A DNA stretch of 64,000 nt from Myxococcales bacterium (GCA_016717005.1 JADJUF010000014.1:62001-126000), one strand, 5' to 3'. Positions 1 to 13,324 are shown, counted from the first letter of the stretch. Notes: generated by a model not told the origin, from the sequence alone. Translations and numbers: made by a program.

Positions 1-547
1 CCGGCGCGCTGGCGCCCGACCTCGGCGGCCCGGGCGCGATCGAGCAGCGTCCGCGGCGTCAGATCGAACGACACCGTCAACAGGCGCTCCTTGGCGGCGC
101 TCTTGCGCCCCTCGAGGTCGGCCGCCGACGCGTCGTGCCAGGCGTGGCGCGCGAAGTGCGGCGCCAGCCGCTCGACCTCGGCGACGTCGTCGGCGTCGAA
201 CCACACCGACGGATCGCTCGGGTGGTAGGCCAGCAGCCGCTGGCTGGTGTCGGTGAACCAGCGCGGCTCGAGCACCAGCGGGAACCGACCGCCGACCCGG
301 CCGTGGCCGCGCAGGTTCAGATCGAGCGAGACGTGGTGCAGCCGGGTCCCGGGCGCGGTCTCGAGCAGCTCCTGGTCCTCGGGCTCGCGGGTCCGCACCA
401 GCTCGGCCAGCGCCTTGGCCAGGCCCTCGCGCAGCCGCACCTCGCTCTTGCCGGTCAGCGCCGGCTGCGGGCCGACCGGCACCACCGGCGTCCACACCAG
501 CCCGGCGCTGGTGCGCCGCTCGTAGACCGTGATCGCGTAGCTGCGCT

Positions 548-551
<4 letters not shown>
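1..551 (-). CDS. Hypothetical protein coupled to the AAA+ gene (3' end outside window)
   Basis: An open frame runs without a stop from a GTG at 551 to the window edge, giving the first ~183 residues (MKRSYAITVYERRTSAGLV at the N-terminus). The start overlaps the stop of the upstream ClpB-like gene as GTGA, which strongly supports both the frame and co-transcription. The visible part is soluble, with no signal peptide and no membrane segment; it contains beta-rich stretches (LHHVSLDLNLRGHGRVGG) followed by a charged helical part. I do not recognise the family. Given the tight coupling it is likely a partner of the ATPase, possibly the accessory or N-terminal part of a second AAA protein, but the decisive C-terminal part lies outside the window. 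Confidence 0.7.
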
Positions 552-3954
<3,403 letters not shown>

Positions 3955-4047
3955 GCGCGACCTGGCGTGCAGCGGTCATGGGCGATCGATGCTACCAGCT
4001 CGCGCGCCGCGGTTCGGACGCCGGGCCGATCGACTACACTGGCGCCG
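3955..4047. promoter_or_regulatory. Divergent intergenic region between ClpB-like gene and lipoprotein gene
   Basis: A 93-bp gap separates two divergently read start codons (ATG at 3954 minus, ATG at 4048 plus), so promoters for both must lie here or inside the genes. No convincing -35/-10 or sigma-54 box is visible. Confidence 0.35.
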
Positions 4048-5562
4048 ATGCGAACGATCGCGGTGATGGCCCTCACGGCGGCGCTCGCGGCCGGCTGCGG
4101 CTCGCGCTGCGCCGAGGTCAAGGCGGCGCGCGCGACCCTGGCCGCGCGGCCGGTGGCGACCGCGCCCGGCCCCGACGTCCGGGTGACGGTGCCGCTGGCG
4201 CGCGCCAACGCGCTCGTGGCCGAGCTGCTCGCGCGCACGCCGCTGGTGGTGCCGCTGGACCTGCCCGACCTCGGGCCGATCGCGCTCGAGGTGCCGGGCG
4301 GGCTCCGCGCGCGCGCCCGCGCCGTCGAGCTGCGCCCGGGCCCGCTCGGGCGGGTCCGGATCGCGTTCGAGCTGGAGATCGTCGACGACGCCGCGCCGCT
4401 CGCGACGCTGGCGCTCGTGGCCGAGGTCGCGCCCGAGGTGGTGCGCGCCGACGGCGCCGTCACGCTCGAGCTCGGCGTCCGCCCGGCCGATCTGCTGGCC
4501 CTGACGCCGACCCTGGGCCCCGACGCCACCGCCGCGCTCGGCGCCGCGATCGTGCGCTGGCTGCCGCCGTCGGTGCGCGGCCGGGCGCCGCGGCTGCTCG
4601 TCGACGCCGCCGCCGGCAAGCTGGCCACGTACCTGACCGGCGCCGCGTACCAGGCGCTGCGCGCGACGCTGCTGGTCCGGCTGGGCGAGGCCACGCGCCT
4701 GCGGCTGCGCCTGCCCGACGTGCCGATCGCCGACGTGCAGCTGCGCTCGATCGACGCGCCGGCGGCGCTGGTGGTCGAGCTGCACACCGGCCTGCCGATC
4801 CGGCGCGGCCTGGCGCCGATCGGCGCGCCGACCGTCGCCGCCGACGTCGACGTCGACGTCGCGATCGCCGCGAGCGCGGTCGCCGAGCTCGCCAACTGGG
4901 CGATCGCGTCGGGGCCGGCGCCGCGCTGGTACGATCGCAGCCTGACGCCGACGCCGACCGGGGACTTCCGGCCGCGGTTCGACTACGTCGCCGACGACGC
5001 CGCCCACCCGTGGAAGGTGCACGTGCTCCAGGAGCGCGGCGGCTGCTCGTACTTCCGGGTCGGCGTGCGGGTCGCGATCGCCCTCGAGGGCGACCAGCTG
5101 CGCGCGACCGCGCTCGATCGCGAGCTCGAGCGCGCGATCGCGTCGCCGGTGATCCAGGTCGCGGCCTGGGCCAAGTACGTCGTCGTCGGCTCGCTCGATC
5201 GCAGCCGCCGGCGCGCGGCCCAGGTCGAGCTCGCGGTCGCCGGCGAGCCGCTCACGACCCGCGCGACCCGGGTCGAGCTCGTCGACGACGAGCTGCGGGT
5301 CGGCGTCGCCCTCGCGCTCGCGCCGCCGAGCACCGCGCCGCCGAGCACCACGCCGCCGAGCGCCGCGCCGCCGACCACCGCCGCCGCGCCGTCACGCTGC
5401 TACCCGTACCTGGCGCGCGGCGACGGCCCGTGCCGGACCGCGTGCGCGACCCGCGACGACTGCGCCGGCAGCCGCGGCCCCGCCGACCTGGCCGAGCACG
5501 GCTGGCCGCTCGACTGCATCCAGCGCGCGTGCGTGCCGCTGCCGCCCGATCACGTCCGCTGA
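4048..5562 (+). CDS. Lipoprotein with TULIP-like (?) body, Pro/Thr linker and Cys-rich tail
   Basis: The 504-residue product begins with a lipoprotein signal peptide (MRTIAVMALTAALAAGCGSR, lipobox LAAGC); the ATG at 4048 is chosen because it places this signal at the N-terminus although the frame is open further upstream. The body (~30-420) is a long run of amphipathic beta-strands and repeated 'VELRPGPLGRVRIAF'-like segments, suggestive of a lipid-binding TULIP/SMP-type or other beta-rich fold; that is inference only. Residues ~425-450 form a low-complexity Pro/Ser/Thr linker (APPSTAPPSTTPPS). The last ~55 residues carry six cysteines (CYPYL, CRTAC, DDCAG, DCIQRAC), the short Cys-rich module common on myxobacterial surface proteins. 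It converges on the downstream gene (24-bp gap). Confidence 0.75.
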   Translation: MRTIAVMALTAALAAGCGSRCAEVKAARATLAARPVATAPGPDVRVTVPLARANALVAELLARTPLVVPLDLPDLGPIALEVPGGLRARARAVELRPGPLGRVRIAFELEIVDDAAPLATLALVAEVAPEVVRADGAVTLELGVRPADLLALTPTLGPDATAALGAAIVRWLPPSVRGRAPRLLVDAAAGKLATYLTGAAYQALRATLLVRLGEATRLRLRLPDVPIADVQLRSIDAPAALVVELHTGLPIRRGLAPIGAPTVAADVDVDVAIAASAVAELANWAIASGPAPRWYDRSLTPTPTGDFRPRFDYVADDAAHPWKVHVLQERGGCSYFRVGVRVAIALEGDQLRATALDRELERAIASPVIQVAAWAKYVVVGSLDRSRRRAAQVELAVAGEPLTTRATRVELVDDELRVGVALALAPPSTAPPSTTPPSAAPPTTAAAPSRCYPYLARGDGPCRTACATRDDCAGSRGPADLAEHGWPLDCIQRACVPLPPDHVR

Positions 5563-5586
5563 TCGCGCCGGCGACCGCCGCGCCGC

Positions 5587-6699
5587 TCAGGCGCGCGCCG
5601 ACGCGAACGCCGCGCGCAGCACCGGCTCGGCCAGCTTGAGCGCGGTGACGCGCTCGATCGCCGACGCCGCGGCGAGGATCGGCCCGGCGATCGCCGCGAG
5701 CGTGCGCCCGGCCTTGCGGTTGTCGACGCAGGCCTGCCCGAGCGCGCGCACGAGGCCGCCGGGATCGCTGCTCGGCAGCTCGAGCGGCCCGGGCCGCAGC
5801 CGCGGCACGTCGCCCCAGCGCGCCGCCGCGTACATCACCGCCGCCTGCTCGGACCAGAGCGTCGTCAGCTCCTGCATGCCCAGCTCGCGACCGGCGATCG
5901 CCGCGCCGACGCCGGCCAGCTCGAGCCACGCCAGGGTCATGCCGGCCAGCTTGCCGCGCATCACCGCGCGCGGCGCGTACTGGCGCGGGCCCCACAGCTC
6001 GTTGAAGCGCAGCGACGGGATCAGCGTCAGCGCCGCGGCCCGGGTCGCCGGCGGCAGCGGCCGGGGCGCCGCCATGCCGAGCGCCGCCAGCAACCCGCGC
6101 ACGCTCGCCGCCGCGTCCCCGTCGGCGCCGAGCGCCGCCACCAGCCGGGCCTCCCAGTCGTCGCCGGGCGCGGCCGCGATCGCGAACACCTGATCGGCGA
6201 GCGCGCGCTCGCCCGCGAGGATCGCCGCGCCGTCGACGTCGGCCGGCAGCGTGACCCCGACGATCGCCGGATCGACGATCGTCGCTAGCTCGGCCAGGAT
6301 GTCGGCGTGGGCCACCGGCGCGGCGCCGCCGACGCGGAGCGGGCAGATCACGCTGTTGTAGTCGACGACGGTGATCGCCCCGAGCGTGAACACCCGGTTG
6401 AACGGGAACAACCGACACGACGCCGGCTTGGCCGCGCGCCCGTCCTCGACCTCGATCCGGCACAGGCCGTCACCCTCGAGGAACCAGCACCGATCGCGCG
6501 GGTTCCACAGCGTCGTCGCGTCGCCGCGCCGGCGCAGGAACGGCACGATCTCCGGCCGCCGCGCCGCCAGCGCGGTCAGCTGACCGCCGGCCACGTCGAG
6601 GCCGATGCCCAGGCCCTTGCAGCACGCGCCGCACCCGGCGCACGCGTACGACAGCCCCCGATCAGGCCAGGTGAAGTAGACGCCGCCCGGATCGATCAC
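5587..6699 (-). CDS. YkgJ-family cysteine-cluster (Fe-S/zinc chelating) protein
   Basis: The 370-residue protein opens with the CxxCxxCC cluster typical of the YkgJ family (YACAGCGACCKGLG; Cys20, 23, 26, 27), followed by the partner cysteines in RDRCWFLEGDGLCRIE and PASCRLFPF. This arrangement is normally taken to bind a metal or Fe-S cluster. The N-terminal ~130 residues cover the family domain; the rest is an alpha-helical Ala-rich extension of unknown role, so the protein is much longer than minimal YkgJ proteins (~100 residues). Cytoplasmic, no signal peptide. The next minus-strand gene ends 57 bp before this start, so the two could be co-transcribed with the exonuclease upstream. Function beyond metal binding is not known. 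Confidence 0.82.
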   Translation of the reverse strand: MIDPGGVYFTWPDRGLSYACAGCGACCKGLGIGLDVAGGQLTALAARRPEIVPFLRRRGDATTLWNPRDRCWFLEGDGLCRIEVEDGRAAKPASCRLFPFNRVFTLGAITVVDYNSVICPLRVGGAAPVAHADILAELATIVDPAIVGVTLPADVDGAAILAGERALADQVFAIAAAPGDDWEARLVAALGADGDAAASVRGLLAALGMAAPRPLPPATRAAALTLIPSLRFNELWGPRQYAPRAVMRGKLAGMTLAWLELAGVGAAIAGRELGMQELTTLWSEQAAVMYAAARWGDVPRLRPGPLELPSSDPGGLVRALGQACVDNRKAGRTLAAIAGPILAAASAIERVTALKLAEPVLRAAFASARA

Positions 6700-6755
6700 G
6701 CCGCTGACATATCACGGACGCCCGCGCCGTCAGCGCGCGCGTGGCCGCGGCCGGC

Positions 6756-8000
6756 CTACGCCGTCGGCGGTGCGCCGTAGGCGCCGCGGACCCAGGCCAG
6801 GAACTCGGGCTCGGGCAGCTCGCCGGCCTTGCGGCAGATCTCGCCGACGTGGGTCGGGAAGTCCTTCTCGGCCATCCACCGCAGGTAGCTCTTCTCGATC
6901 TGCGACAGCGGCGTGCCGCTGTGCTTGCCGAACGCCATGACCACCCGCTCGCCCTGCCACTGCAGGTGCCGCGACGGGCCGACCCAGCTGGGCCGGGCCG
7001 GATCGCACACGCCGGCGACGCCGCGCCAGTCGTGCTCGTCGAGGCCGAACGTGCGCAGCATGCCGGTCAGGACCCGGCCGGTGGCGGCGACGTCGGCGAC
7101 GGCCGAGTGCGCGGCCTCGAACCCGGTGCCGACGAAGCGCAGGTGCGCGTGCGACAGGCTGCGCGGCTCGCACTGCTGCCACAGCCGGAACGGATCGACC
7201 ACGGTCTTGCTGCTCCAGTCAGGCAGCGGCCGGCCGACCCGCTCGAACTCGGCCGAGATCATGTCGATGTCGAAGATGAGGTTGTAGCCGACCACGACCT
7301 CGGCCGCGGCGAACACCGCGGCGATGTCGTCGATCACGTCGACGAACCGGGGGCACGCGGCGAGCTCGTCCATCGAGATGCCGTGGACCGCCTGCGCGCC
7401 GGGCGAGATCGCCACGTCGGGCTTGATCCGCCAGGTGCGGTGGATCGCGCCCTCGGCCAGGCCGAACTGCACGCACAGCTCGATGACCTGATCGCGCCGG
7501 CGGTCGGTGCCGGTGGTCTCGACGTCGAACACGATCACGCCGCGCTCGGGGCGCACCTCGGCGGCCGTCACCGGCGCGACCGCCACCGCGGGCGCCGGCA
7601 CCACCAGCGGCGCGATCGCGGGCGCCGGCGCCACCAGCGCGAGCGCCGGCGGCAGGACCGCGGGCGCGACCGGCGCTGCGATCTCGGCCGCGGGCACCAG
7701 CGCGAGCGCCGCCGGCGCCACGACCGCGGGCGCGACCGGCGCCGCGGCCACCGCCGGCGCGGACGACGCGACGGCCCGCTCCACGTCCGGCGGCATCACC
7801 GCCGCGATCGCCGCCGCCGCCCGCTCGACCCCTGCCGGCGCGGCCGCGCGCTTGCGGCCGCTGGACCGAGCCGGAGTGGTCTTCTTGGCCGCGCGGCCCG
7901 AGGTCGGCGTCGGTGCCGGCGGCTCGACCCGCACGGGCTCAGCCTGAGGGACCGGCGTGGCCCAGGCGGCGCCGAACAGGGGCAAGGTCTCGCTGCGCAT
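6756..8000 (-). CDS. DEDDh 3'-5' exonuclease (DnaQ-like) fused to DUF3820-like domain
   Basis: The 414-residue product starts at the ATG at 8000 (MRSETLPLFGAAWATP). Residues ~15-150 are an Ala/Pro-rich, presumably disordered linker. The exonuclease core follows: ExoI FDVETTG (Asp and Glu ligands), ExoII YNLIFDIDM, and ExoIII HSAVADV with the catalytic His and Asp of the DEDDh class, as in the Pol III epsilon subunit. The C-terminus (MAFGKHSGTPLSQIEKSYLR) matches the DUF3820/QSregVF_b domain, which is often fused to or paired with DnaQ-type exonucleases. It likely degrades single-stranded DNA or RNA 3'-5' in repair or turnover rather than being the replicative proofreader, since no polymerase genes are nearby. 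Confidence 0.85.
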   Translation of the reverse strand: MRSETLPLFGAAWATPVPQAEPVRVEPPAPTPTSGRAAKKTTPARSSGRKRAAAPAGVERAAAAIAAVMPPDVERAVASSAPAVAAAPVAPAVVAPAALALVPAAEIAAPVAPAVLPPALALVAPAPAIAPLVVPAPAVAVAPVTAAEVRPERGVIVFDVETTGTDRRRDQVIELCVQFGLAEGAIHRTWRIKPDVAISPGAQAVHGISMDELAACPRFVDVIDDIAAVFAAAEVVVGYNLIFDIDMISAEFERVGRPLPDWSSKTVVDPFRLWQQCEPRSLSHAHLRFVGTGFEAAHSAVADVAATGRVLTGMLRTFGLDEHDWRGVAGVCDPARPSWVGPSRHLQWQGERVVMAFGKHSGTPLSQIEKSYLRWMAEKDFPTHVGEICRKAGELPEPEFLAWVRGAYGAPPTA

Positions 8001-8151
8001 CGACAGGCGACACCCTACCTGCCACCTCTGACAGCGATTGCGCGGACTTGCGGTCGAATTCCGAAAATGCCCAACAGTTTCGATCGTGTGGATCAACCGC
8101 GCGGCGCCTGCGAATTGCCACCGGCGGCCGGTCCGGCGATAGTCCGCGCCC

Positions 8152-8790
8152 ATGCGCCTGGCCGCCCTCGCCCTCGCCTCCGCCGCCCTCGCCCTCGGCG
8201 CGTGCAAGGTCCGCGAGCTCCCGCCCATCGAGCAGAGCTACGGCGACACCTTCGATCGCGCGGGCATCGGCGCCGACTACAACCAGACCGGCACCGGCTA
8301 CCGCATCACCGACGGCGCCCTCAACGCCCGCGGCGCGCACAACCGGCCGCTGTGGCTGGCGCGCAAGCTCCCCGCCGGCAACGTCCAGATCGACTTCGAC
8401 GCGTGGTCGACCTCGCCGGACGGCGACATCAAGGTCGAGGTGTTCGGCGACGGCCGCTCGTTCGACCCCGACGGCAACCGCTACCTCGCCACCAGCTACG
8501 TGATCGTCTTCGGCGCGTGGAAGAACTCGCGCTCGATCATCGCCCGCATGGACGAGCACGGGAAGGACATCGTCGCGCGCACCGACAAGAAGGTCGTGCC
8601 CGGGCAGCGCTACCACTGGCGCCTGGTCCGCACCGGCACCGTGATCGAGTGGTTCCTCGACGATCTCGCGACGCCGTTCCTGCGCATGGACGATCCCCAG
8701 CCGCTGACCGGCCCCGGCCACGAGTACTTCGGGTTCGGCAACTGGGAGACCGACACGTACTTCGACAACCTGATCATCAAGCGCCGGTGA
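8152..8790 (+). CDS. Lipoprotein with concanavalin/lectin-glucanase-like fold
   Basis: The 212-residue protein starts with a lipoprotein signal (MRLAALALASAALALGACKV, Cys18). The mature part shows the pattern of a jelly-roll laminin-G/glucanase-like domain: an opening GDTFDRAGIGADYNQTG, alternating strands, and a final strand FGFGNWETDTYFDNLIIK, the 'FDN' ending seen in many LamG-type and DUF1961-like domains. No catalytic glutamate pair can be assigned, so it is more likely a binding protein than an enzyme. It is divergent from the exonuclease gene, with a 151-bp shared upstream region. Confidence 0.75.
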   Translation: MRLAALALASAALALGACKVRELPPIEQSYGDTFDRAGIGADYNQTGTGYRITDGALNARGAHNRPLWLARKLPAGNVQIDFDAWSTSPDGDIKVEVFGDGRSFDPDGNRYLATSYVIVFGAWKNSRSIIARMDEHGKDIVARTDKKVVPGQRYHWRLVRTGTVIEWFLDDLATPFLRMDDPQPLTGPGHEYFGFGNWETDTYFDNLIIKRR

Positions 8791-8943
8791 CCGCCACCCG
8801 CGCCGGGTGAGCCGGGCCCGCGCCGCCGACCACCGCGATCACCCCGCGATCGCCTCGCCGCGCACGCCAGCGCGCCCCGCGAAGCCGGTTCTGCGCCCGC
8901 GACGCCGACGCCTCAGATCCGCTATCCTCACCGCTCACTGGCG

Positions 8944-11900
8944 ATGGAGCAGTTCGGTAAATACGCGCTCGTGTCGAAGATCGGCACCGGAGGGATGGCC
9001 GAGGTCTATCTCGCGCGCACCACCGTCGCCCAGGGCCTCGCCAAGATCCTGGTGATCAAGAAGATCCACCCGGCCTACGCCAAGAGCCGGCAGTTCGTCG
9101 CGATGTTCGTCGACGAGGCCAAGATCGCGCTCGGGCTCAACCACCCCAACATCGTCCAGGTCTTCGACTTCGGCGCCGTCGGCGACACCTACTTCCTCGC
9201 GATGGAGAACGTCGAGGGGATGGATCTGCTGCGGCTGCTGCAAGACTGCGCCAAGGATCGGCGACGGATCCCGTACGGGCTCGCGGCCTACATCGTCCAG
9301 CAGCTCGGCAAGGGCCTCGACTACGCCCACAAGAAGACCGACGAGTTCGGCGAGGCGCTGGCGATCGTCCACCGCGACATCTCGCCGCAGAACGTGCTGG
9401 TGTCGTGGGACGGCGGCGTCAAGATCGTCGACTTCGGCATCGCCCGCGCGCGCCACGTCACCGAGGACGAGGGCGTCATCAAGGGCAAGTTCGCGTACAT
9501 GTCGCCCGAGCAGGCCCGGGGCGAGCCGGTCGACTGTCGCTCGGACGTGTGGAGCGCCGGCATCGTCCTGCACGAGCTGATCACCGGCCGCCCGCTGTTC
9601 GGCGGCCGCGGCAAGGAGGCGCTCGAGCACATCAAGTCCGGCGCGATCACGCCGCTGCGCGACGTCGCGCCCGACGTGCCGGCCGCGCTCGAGCGCATCG
9701 TCGGCCGCGCGCTGGCCTACCACCGGGACGATCGCTACCCGAGCGCGCGCGATCTGGTCGCCGAGCTGGGCCGGTTCCAGCTCGAGTGGGGCCACGCCTC
9801 GGGCGAGCTGGTCGACTCGACCGCGCTCGCGACGTTCCTGGCCACGGTCATCCCGGCCGAGCGCCGGGCCCCGCGCATGCGCCCGATCGGCGGCAAGGCC
9901 AGCGGCACCGGCACGCCGGCCAGCCCCACCACCGGCTCGCTCGGCTCGCTCGGCTCGCTCGGCCACGTCGGCGACGGCGGCCCCAGCGACCGCCGCGCGG
10001 CCAGCACCCGCGAGCTGCGCGAGCGCAAGTACGTCTACGTGGTCGAGGGCGTGATCCGCGGCGTCGCGGCGCTCGAGCGGCGGCTGGGCGCGGCCGGCGC
10101 CACCAAGGTCGTCGACGAGTTCCGCCGCGTCGCCCGCGACATCGCGTTCAAGCACGACGCGCTCGAGGATCGCGGCGAGCGCGATCTCGACTCGCTCCGG
10201 CTGGTGGTCGGGCTGCCGCTGGCCAGCGAGGACGACGCCGGCCGCACGATCCGCCTGGCGCTGGCGCTGGTCGACGCGCTCGACGGCATCGGCTCCGACG
10301 TCGAGCCCGAGCTGCGGCTGGCGATCGGCATCCAGCGCGGCGCCGCCACGGTGATCCGCCGCGGCGCGTCGCAGAGCTTCGAGGTCGAGGCCACCACCGC
10401 CGGCTTCGCGTCGCACCTGGCGCGGTTCGCCGGCCCGGCCGAGATCCTGGTCGGCGGCCGGGTCTTCCGCAGCGCGCGCAGCGAGTGGAACTTCGAGGCG
10501 CTGGCCGCGATCGACATCCCGGCCAACACCGACGTCGGCGCGCACAAGGTCGACGAGGACACCGAGCCCGGCATCAAGCGCGCGCGGGTCTACCGGCTGC
10601 GCGGCGCCAAGGAGCGGGCCGCGCGCCTGCGCGATCGCATCCGGCCCGACGCGCTCTACGGCCGCGAGCTCGAGCAGAAGCGCCTGCGCGACGCCTACCG
10701 CGACGCGCTCGTCAGCCGCCGCAAGCGCCACCTCGTGATCGCCGGCGACCACGGCGTCGGCAAGCGCTCGCTCGTCGCCGGGTTCCTGGCCACGATCGCG
10801 CCGGGCGAGGCCTACCTCCTGCGCACGACCACCCGGGTCGGCACCGCGATGACGCCGTACGGCGTGCTGGCCGATCTGGCGCGCGAGGTCCTGGGCCTCG
10901 CCGACGGCGCCGAGCCGCACGAGGTGCTGCGCCGGCTGGCCCTGGCCATGCCGCTGGTGTTCCCGGGCGAGCACGACGGCCGCGAGGCCCGGGCGGCGCT
11001 GGCCGCGGTGGCGGTGCTGCTGGGCGTGCGCACGCCCGACGCCAGCGACGGCGATCCCGACGAGCGCCGCCAGCGCTTGCTGGGGCTGGTGGCCCGGGTC
11101 GAGCACCGGCTCGAGCCGGACCGGCCGCTGATCATCGTCGGCGAGGACGTCCACTGGTGCGATCAGGAGAGCCTCGAGATCTTCGCGGCGCTGCTCAAGG
11201 TGCCGACCGCGCGCGCGGTGCTCGGCATCGTCACGACCCGGCCCGACAAGCGCATCCTCGACGCCGCCACCAGCGCGGGCGCCGACGTGATCCACGTCGA
11301 CGAGCTCGACCTCGAGGCCCGGCGGCGCCTGCTCGCGAGCCGGTTCGCGCCCGACGACGACGTCGACGAGCTGGCCGAGCAGATCCTGGCCCGCTCGGGC
11401 GGCAACCCGTTCTTCATCCTCGAGCAGCTCGACGCGCTGGCCGAGCGCGAGATCATCACGCCCGCCGTCGATCACCCGGGCCGGTACCGCTGGACCAAGC
11501 GCGACGCCGCCCTCCAGGTGCCGACGTCGGTCGAGGACCTGCTGATCACGCGCATCGACCGCCTGCCCGAGCGCGAGAAGCAGACCCTGCTGATCGCGGC
11601 GGTGCACGGGCGCTTCGTGGCGCCGCCGGCCCTGGCCGCGCTGCTCGGGCGCCAGGTCACCGGCGAGCTCGACGAGCTGGTCCGGCGCGGGCTGCTCCTC
11701 CCGCACGAGGGCGAGTACCGGTTCAAGAACGACACGATCATGACCGTCGCCTACGGCCTCGTGCCGAGCGAGGACAAGACCCGCGTGCACCGGCGCATCG
11801 CCGACCGGATCGCGACCGGGCCCAGCTACCGGCCCGGCGCCGACGACGCCCACGTCGCGCGCCACCTCGAGCTGGCCGGGGACGCCATCCCCTCGGCCGA

Positions 11901-13299
11901 GCGCTACCTGCGCGCCGCGACCCACGCGATCGACGTCGGCGGCAACGCCGACGCGTTCCGCCAGCTCACCCGCGCGCTCAAGCTCCTGCCGCCCGGTGAT
12001 CACGCGCGCCGGTTCCAGGCCCGGCGCCAGCGCGAGGAGATCCTCCGGCGCCTCGCCCGCCGGCCGCAGCAGCTGCGCGAGCTCTCGGCGATGCGCAAGG
12101 AGGCCGAGGCCATCGGCGATCCCCAGAAGCAGGCGCTGGCCCACGCGCTCCTGGCCCAGTTCTACATCGACGTCGGCAAGGCCCCGGCCGCCCAGCGCGC
12201 GGTGGCGCCGGCGCTGCAGTTCGCGCGCGACGCCGGCGACAAGCTGGCCGAGGCCGACGCGCTGCGCCTGCGCTCGGCGATCGCGCGCCTGGTCGGCAAC
12301 AACGACGACTCGCTCAAGCTGTGCGAGCAGGCGCTGGCGCTGGCCAGCGAGACCGGCGACGGCACCACGGCGCTGCTGGCGCGCGCGCTGATCCTCAACG
12401 ACCAGGGCACGACCCTGTGGAACATGGGCCGGCTCGAGCAGGCGATCGAGGCCTACGCCGAGGCGCTGGTCATCTACCGCGCGCTCAAGCTGCCGCGCCA
12501 GGAGGCGCGCGCGCTCAACAACATGGGCATCGTGTTCTCGTCGCTGGGCGAGTACGAGGAGGCCCTGGCCCACTACAAGTCGAGCCTGAAGATCGATCAG
12601 CAGCTCGGCGATCGCTCGGGGGTCGCGCTCAAGCTCGGCAACATCGGCCAGGCCTACGGCGACCTCGGCGATCTCGATCGCGCCGAGAGCTACCTGGCCA
12701 AGGCCTGGAAGCTGGGCGAGCAGACCGGCGATCCGTCGAGCATGGCCGACGCCGCGATCTCCTGGGGCCAGGCCAAGCTCAACCAGGGCGACGTCGCCGG
12801 CGCGCTCGAGCTGCTCGAGCGCGGCAAGGACCTCGCGAGCGAGAACCGCGAGCGCTTCCAGGAGATCCGCGGCCTCGAGTACATCGCGCTGGCCCAGCTC
12901 GAGGCCGGCCAGGCGCCGGCCGGCGCGCTCGAGCTGGCGCGGTCGGCGACCGAGCTCGCGCGCAAGATGCCGATGATGGTCGGCGTCATCCACGGCCTGG
13001 CGATCTCGGGCCTCGCCCAGCTGCGGCTCGGCGATCACGCCGCGGCGATCGCGGCCACGTCCGAGGCGGTGGCGCTGCTCGATCGGCAGGCCCGGCCCGA
13101 GGGCGCCGAGCACATCTGGTACTGGCACGCGCTGACCCTCGCCGGCGGCGGCCAGCGCGCCCAGGCCCAGGCCGCGCTCGCGCGCGCGGCCACCGAGATC
13201 ACCGCCAAGGCCGCGCGCCTGCGCGACCCCGCGCTCAAGGCCGCCTACCTCGCGTCGAAGACCGCGCGCGCGGTCGCCGCCGCCCGCGGCCTGGATTGA
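8944..13299 (+). CDS. Ser/Thr protein kinase - cyclase-like - AAA ATPase - TPR regulator
   Basis: A 1451-residue multidomain cytoplasmic regulator. Residues ~7-270 are a Hanks-type kinase: Gly-rich loop IGTGGMAEVY, Lys near residue 39, catalytic loop HRDISPQN, KIVDFGIA, and activation-segment end MSPEQARG. A Ser/Gly-rich linker holds a small SLG repeat. Residues ~360-540 resemble a class III nucleotidyl cyclase homology domain (LRLAIGIQRGAATVIRRG, then AGPAEILVGGRVF), but the metal-binding aspartates are not evident, so it is probably catalytically silent. An AAA/STAND-like ATPase follows (~569-830) with Walker A GDHGVGKRS and Walker B-like IIVGEDVHWCDQ. From ~1035 to the end there are tandem TPRs (for example NNMGIVFSSLGEYEEALAHY). 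This layout is typical of myxobacterial signalling kinases; the stimulus is unknown. Confidence 0.9.
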   Translation: MEQFGKYALVSKIGTGGMAEVYLARTTVAQGLAKILVIKKIHPAYAKSRQFVAMFVDEAKIALGLNHPNIVQVFDFGAVGDTYFLAMENVEGMDLLRLLQDCAKDRRRIPYGLAAYIVQQLGKGLDYAHKKTDEFGEALAIVHRDISPQNVLVSWDGGVKIVDFGIARARHVTEDEGVIKGKFAYMSPEQARGEPVDCRSDVWSAGIVLHELITGRPLFGGRGKEALEHIKSGAITPLRDVAPDVPAALERIVGRALAYHRDDRYPSARDLVAELGRFQLEWGHASGELVDSTALATFLATVIPAERRAPRMRPIGGKASGTGTPASPTTGSLGSLGSLGHVGDGGPSDRRAASTRELRERKYVYVVEGVIRGVAALERRLGAAGATKVVDEFRRVARDIAFKHDALEDRGERDLDSLRLVVGLPLASEDDAGRTIRLALALVDALDGIGSDVEPELRLAIGIQRGAATVIRRGASQSFEVEATTAGFASHLARFAGPAEILVGGRVFRSARSEWNFEALAAIDIPANTDVGAHKVDEDTEPGIKRARVYRLRGAKERAARLRDRIRPDALYGRELEQKRLRDAYRDALVSRRKRHLVIAGDHGVGKRSLVAGFLATIAPGEAYLLRTTTRVGTAMTPYGVLADLAREVLGLADGAEPHEVLRRLALAMPLVFPGEHDGREARAALAAVAVLLGVRTPDASDGDPDERRQRLLGLVARVEHRLEPDRPLIIVGEDVHWCDQESLEIFAALLKVPTARAVLGIVTTRPDKRILDAATSAGADVIHVDELDLEARRRLLASRFAPDDDVDELAEQILARSGGNPFFILEQLDALAEREIITPAVDHPGRYRWTKRDAALQVPTSVEDLLITRIDRLPEREKQTLLIAAVHGRFVAPPALAALLGRQVTGELDELVRRGLLLPHEGEYRFKNDTIMTVAYGLVPSEDKTRVHRRIADRIATGPSYRPGADDAHVARHLELAGDAIPSAERYLRAATHAIDVGGNADAFRQLTRALKLLPPGDHARRFQARRQREEILRRLARRPQQLRELSAMRKEAEAIGDPQKQALAHALLAQFYIDVGKAPAAQRAVAPALQFARDAGDKLAEADALRLRSAIARLVGNNDDSLKLCEQALALASETGDGTTALLARALILNDQGTTLWNMGRLEQAIEAYAEALVIYRALKLPRQEARALNNMGIVFSSLGEYEEALAHYKSSLKIDQQLGDRSGVALKLGNIGQAYGDLGDLDRAESYLAKAWKLGEQTGDPSSMADAAISWGQAKLNQGDVAGALELLERGKDLASENRERFQEIRGLEYIALAQLEAGQAPAGALELARSATELARKMPMMVGVIHGLAISGLAQLRLGDHAAAIAATSEAVALLDRQARPEGAEHIWYWHALTLAGGGQRAQAQAALARAATEITAKAARLRDPALKAAYLASKTARAVAAARGLD

Positions 13300-13324
13300 T
13301 CGCCCCCGGGGGACGCGCGCCGCG

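Noticed and set aside
8935..13128. A 1397-residue open frame on the minus strand
   Set aside because: It lies entirely antisense to the kinase/TPR gene, whose domains are unmistakable. Long antisense frames are expected at this GC content, and the product is low-complexity Arg/Ala/Gly/Leu-rich with no domain.
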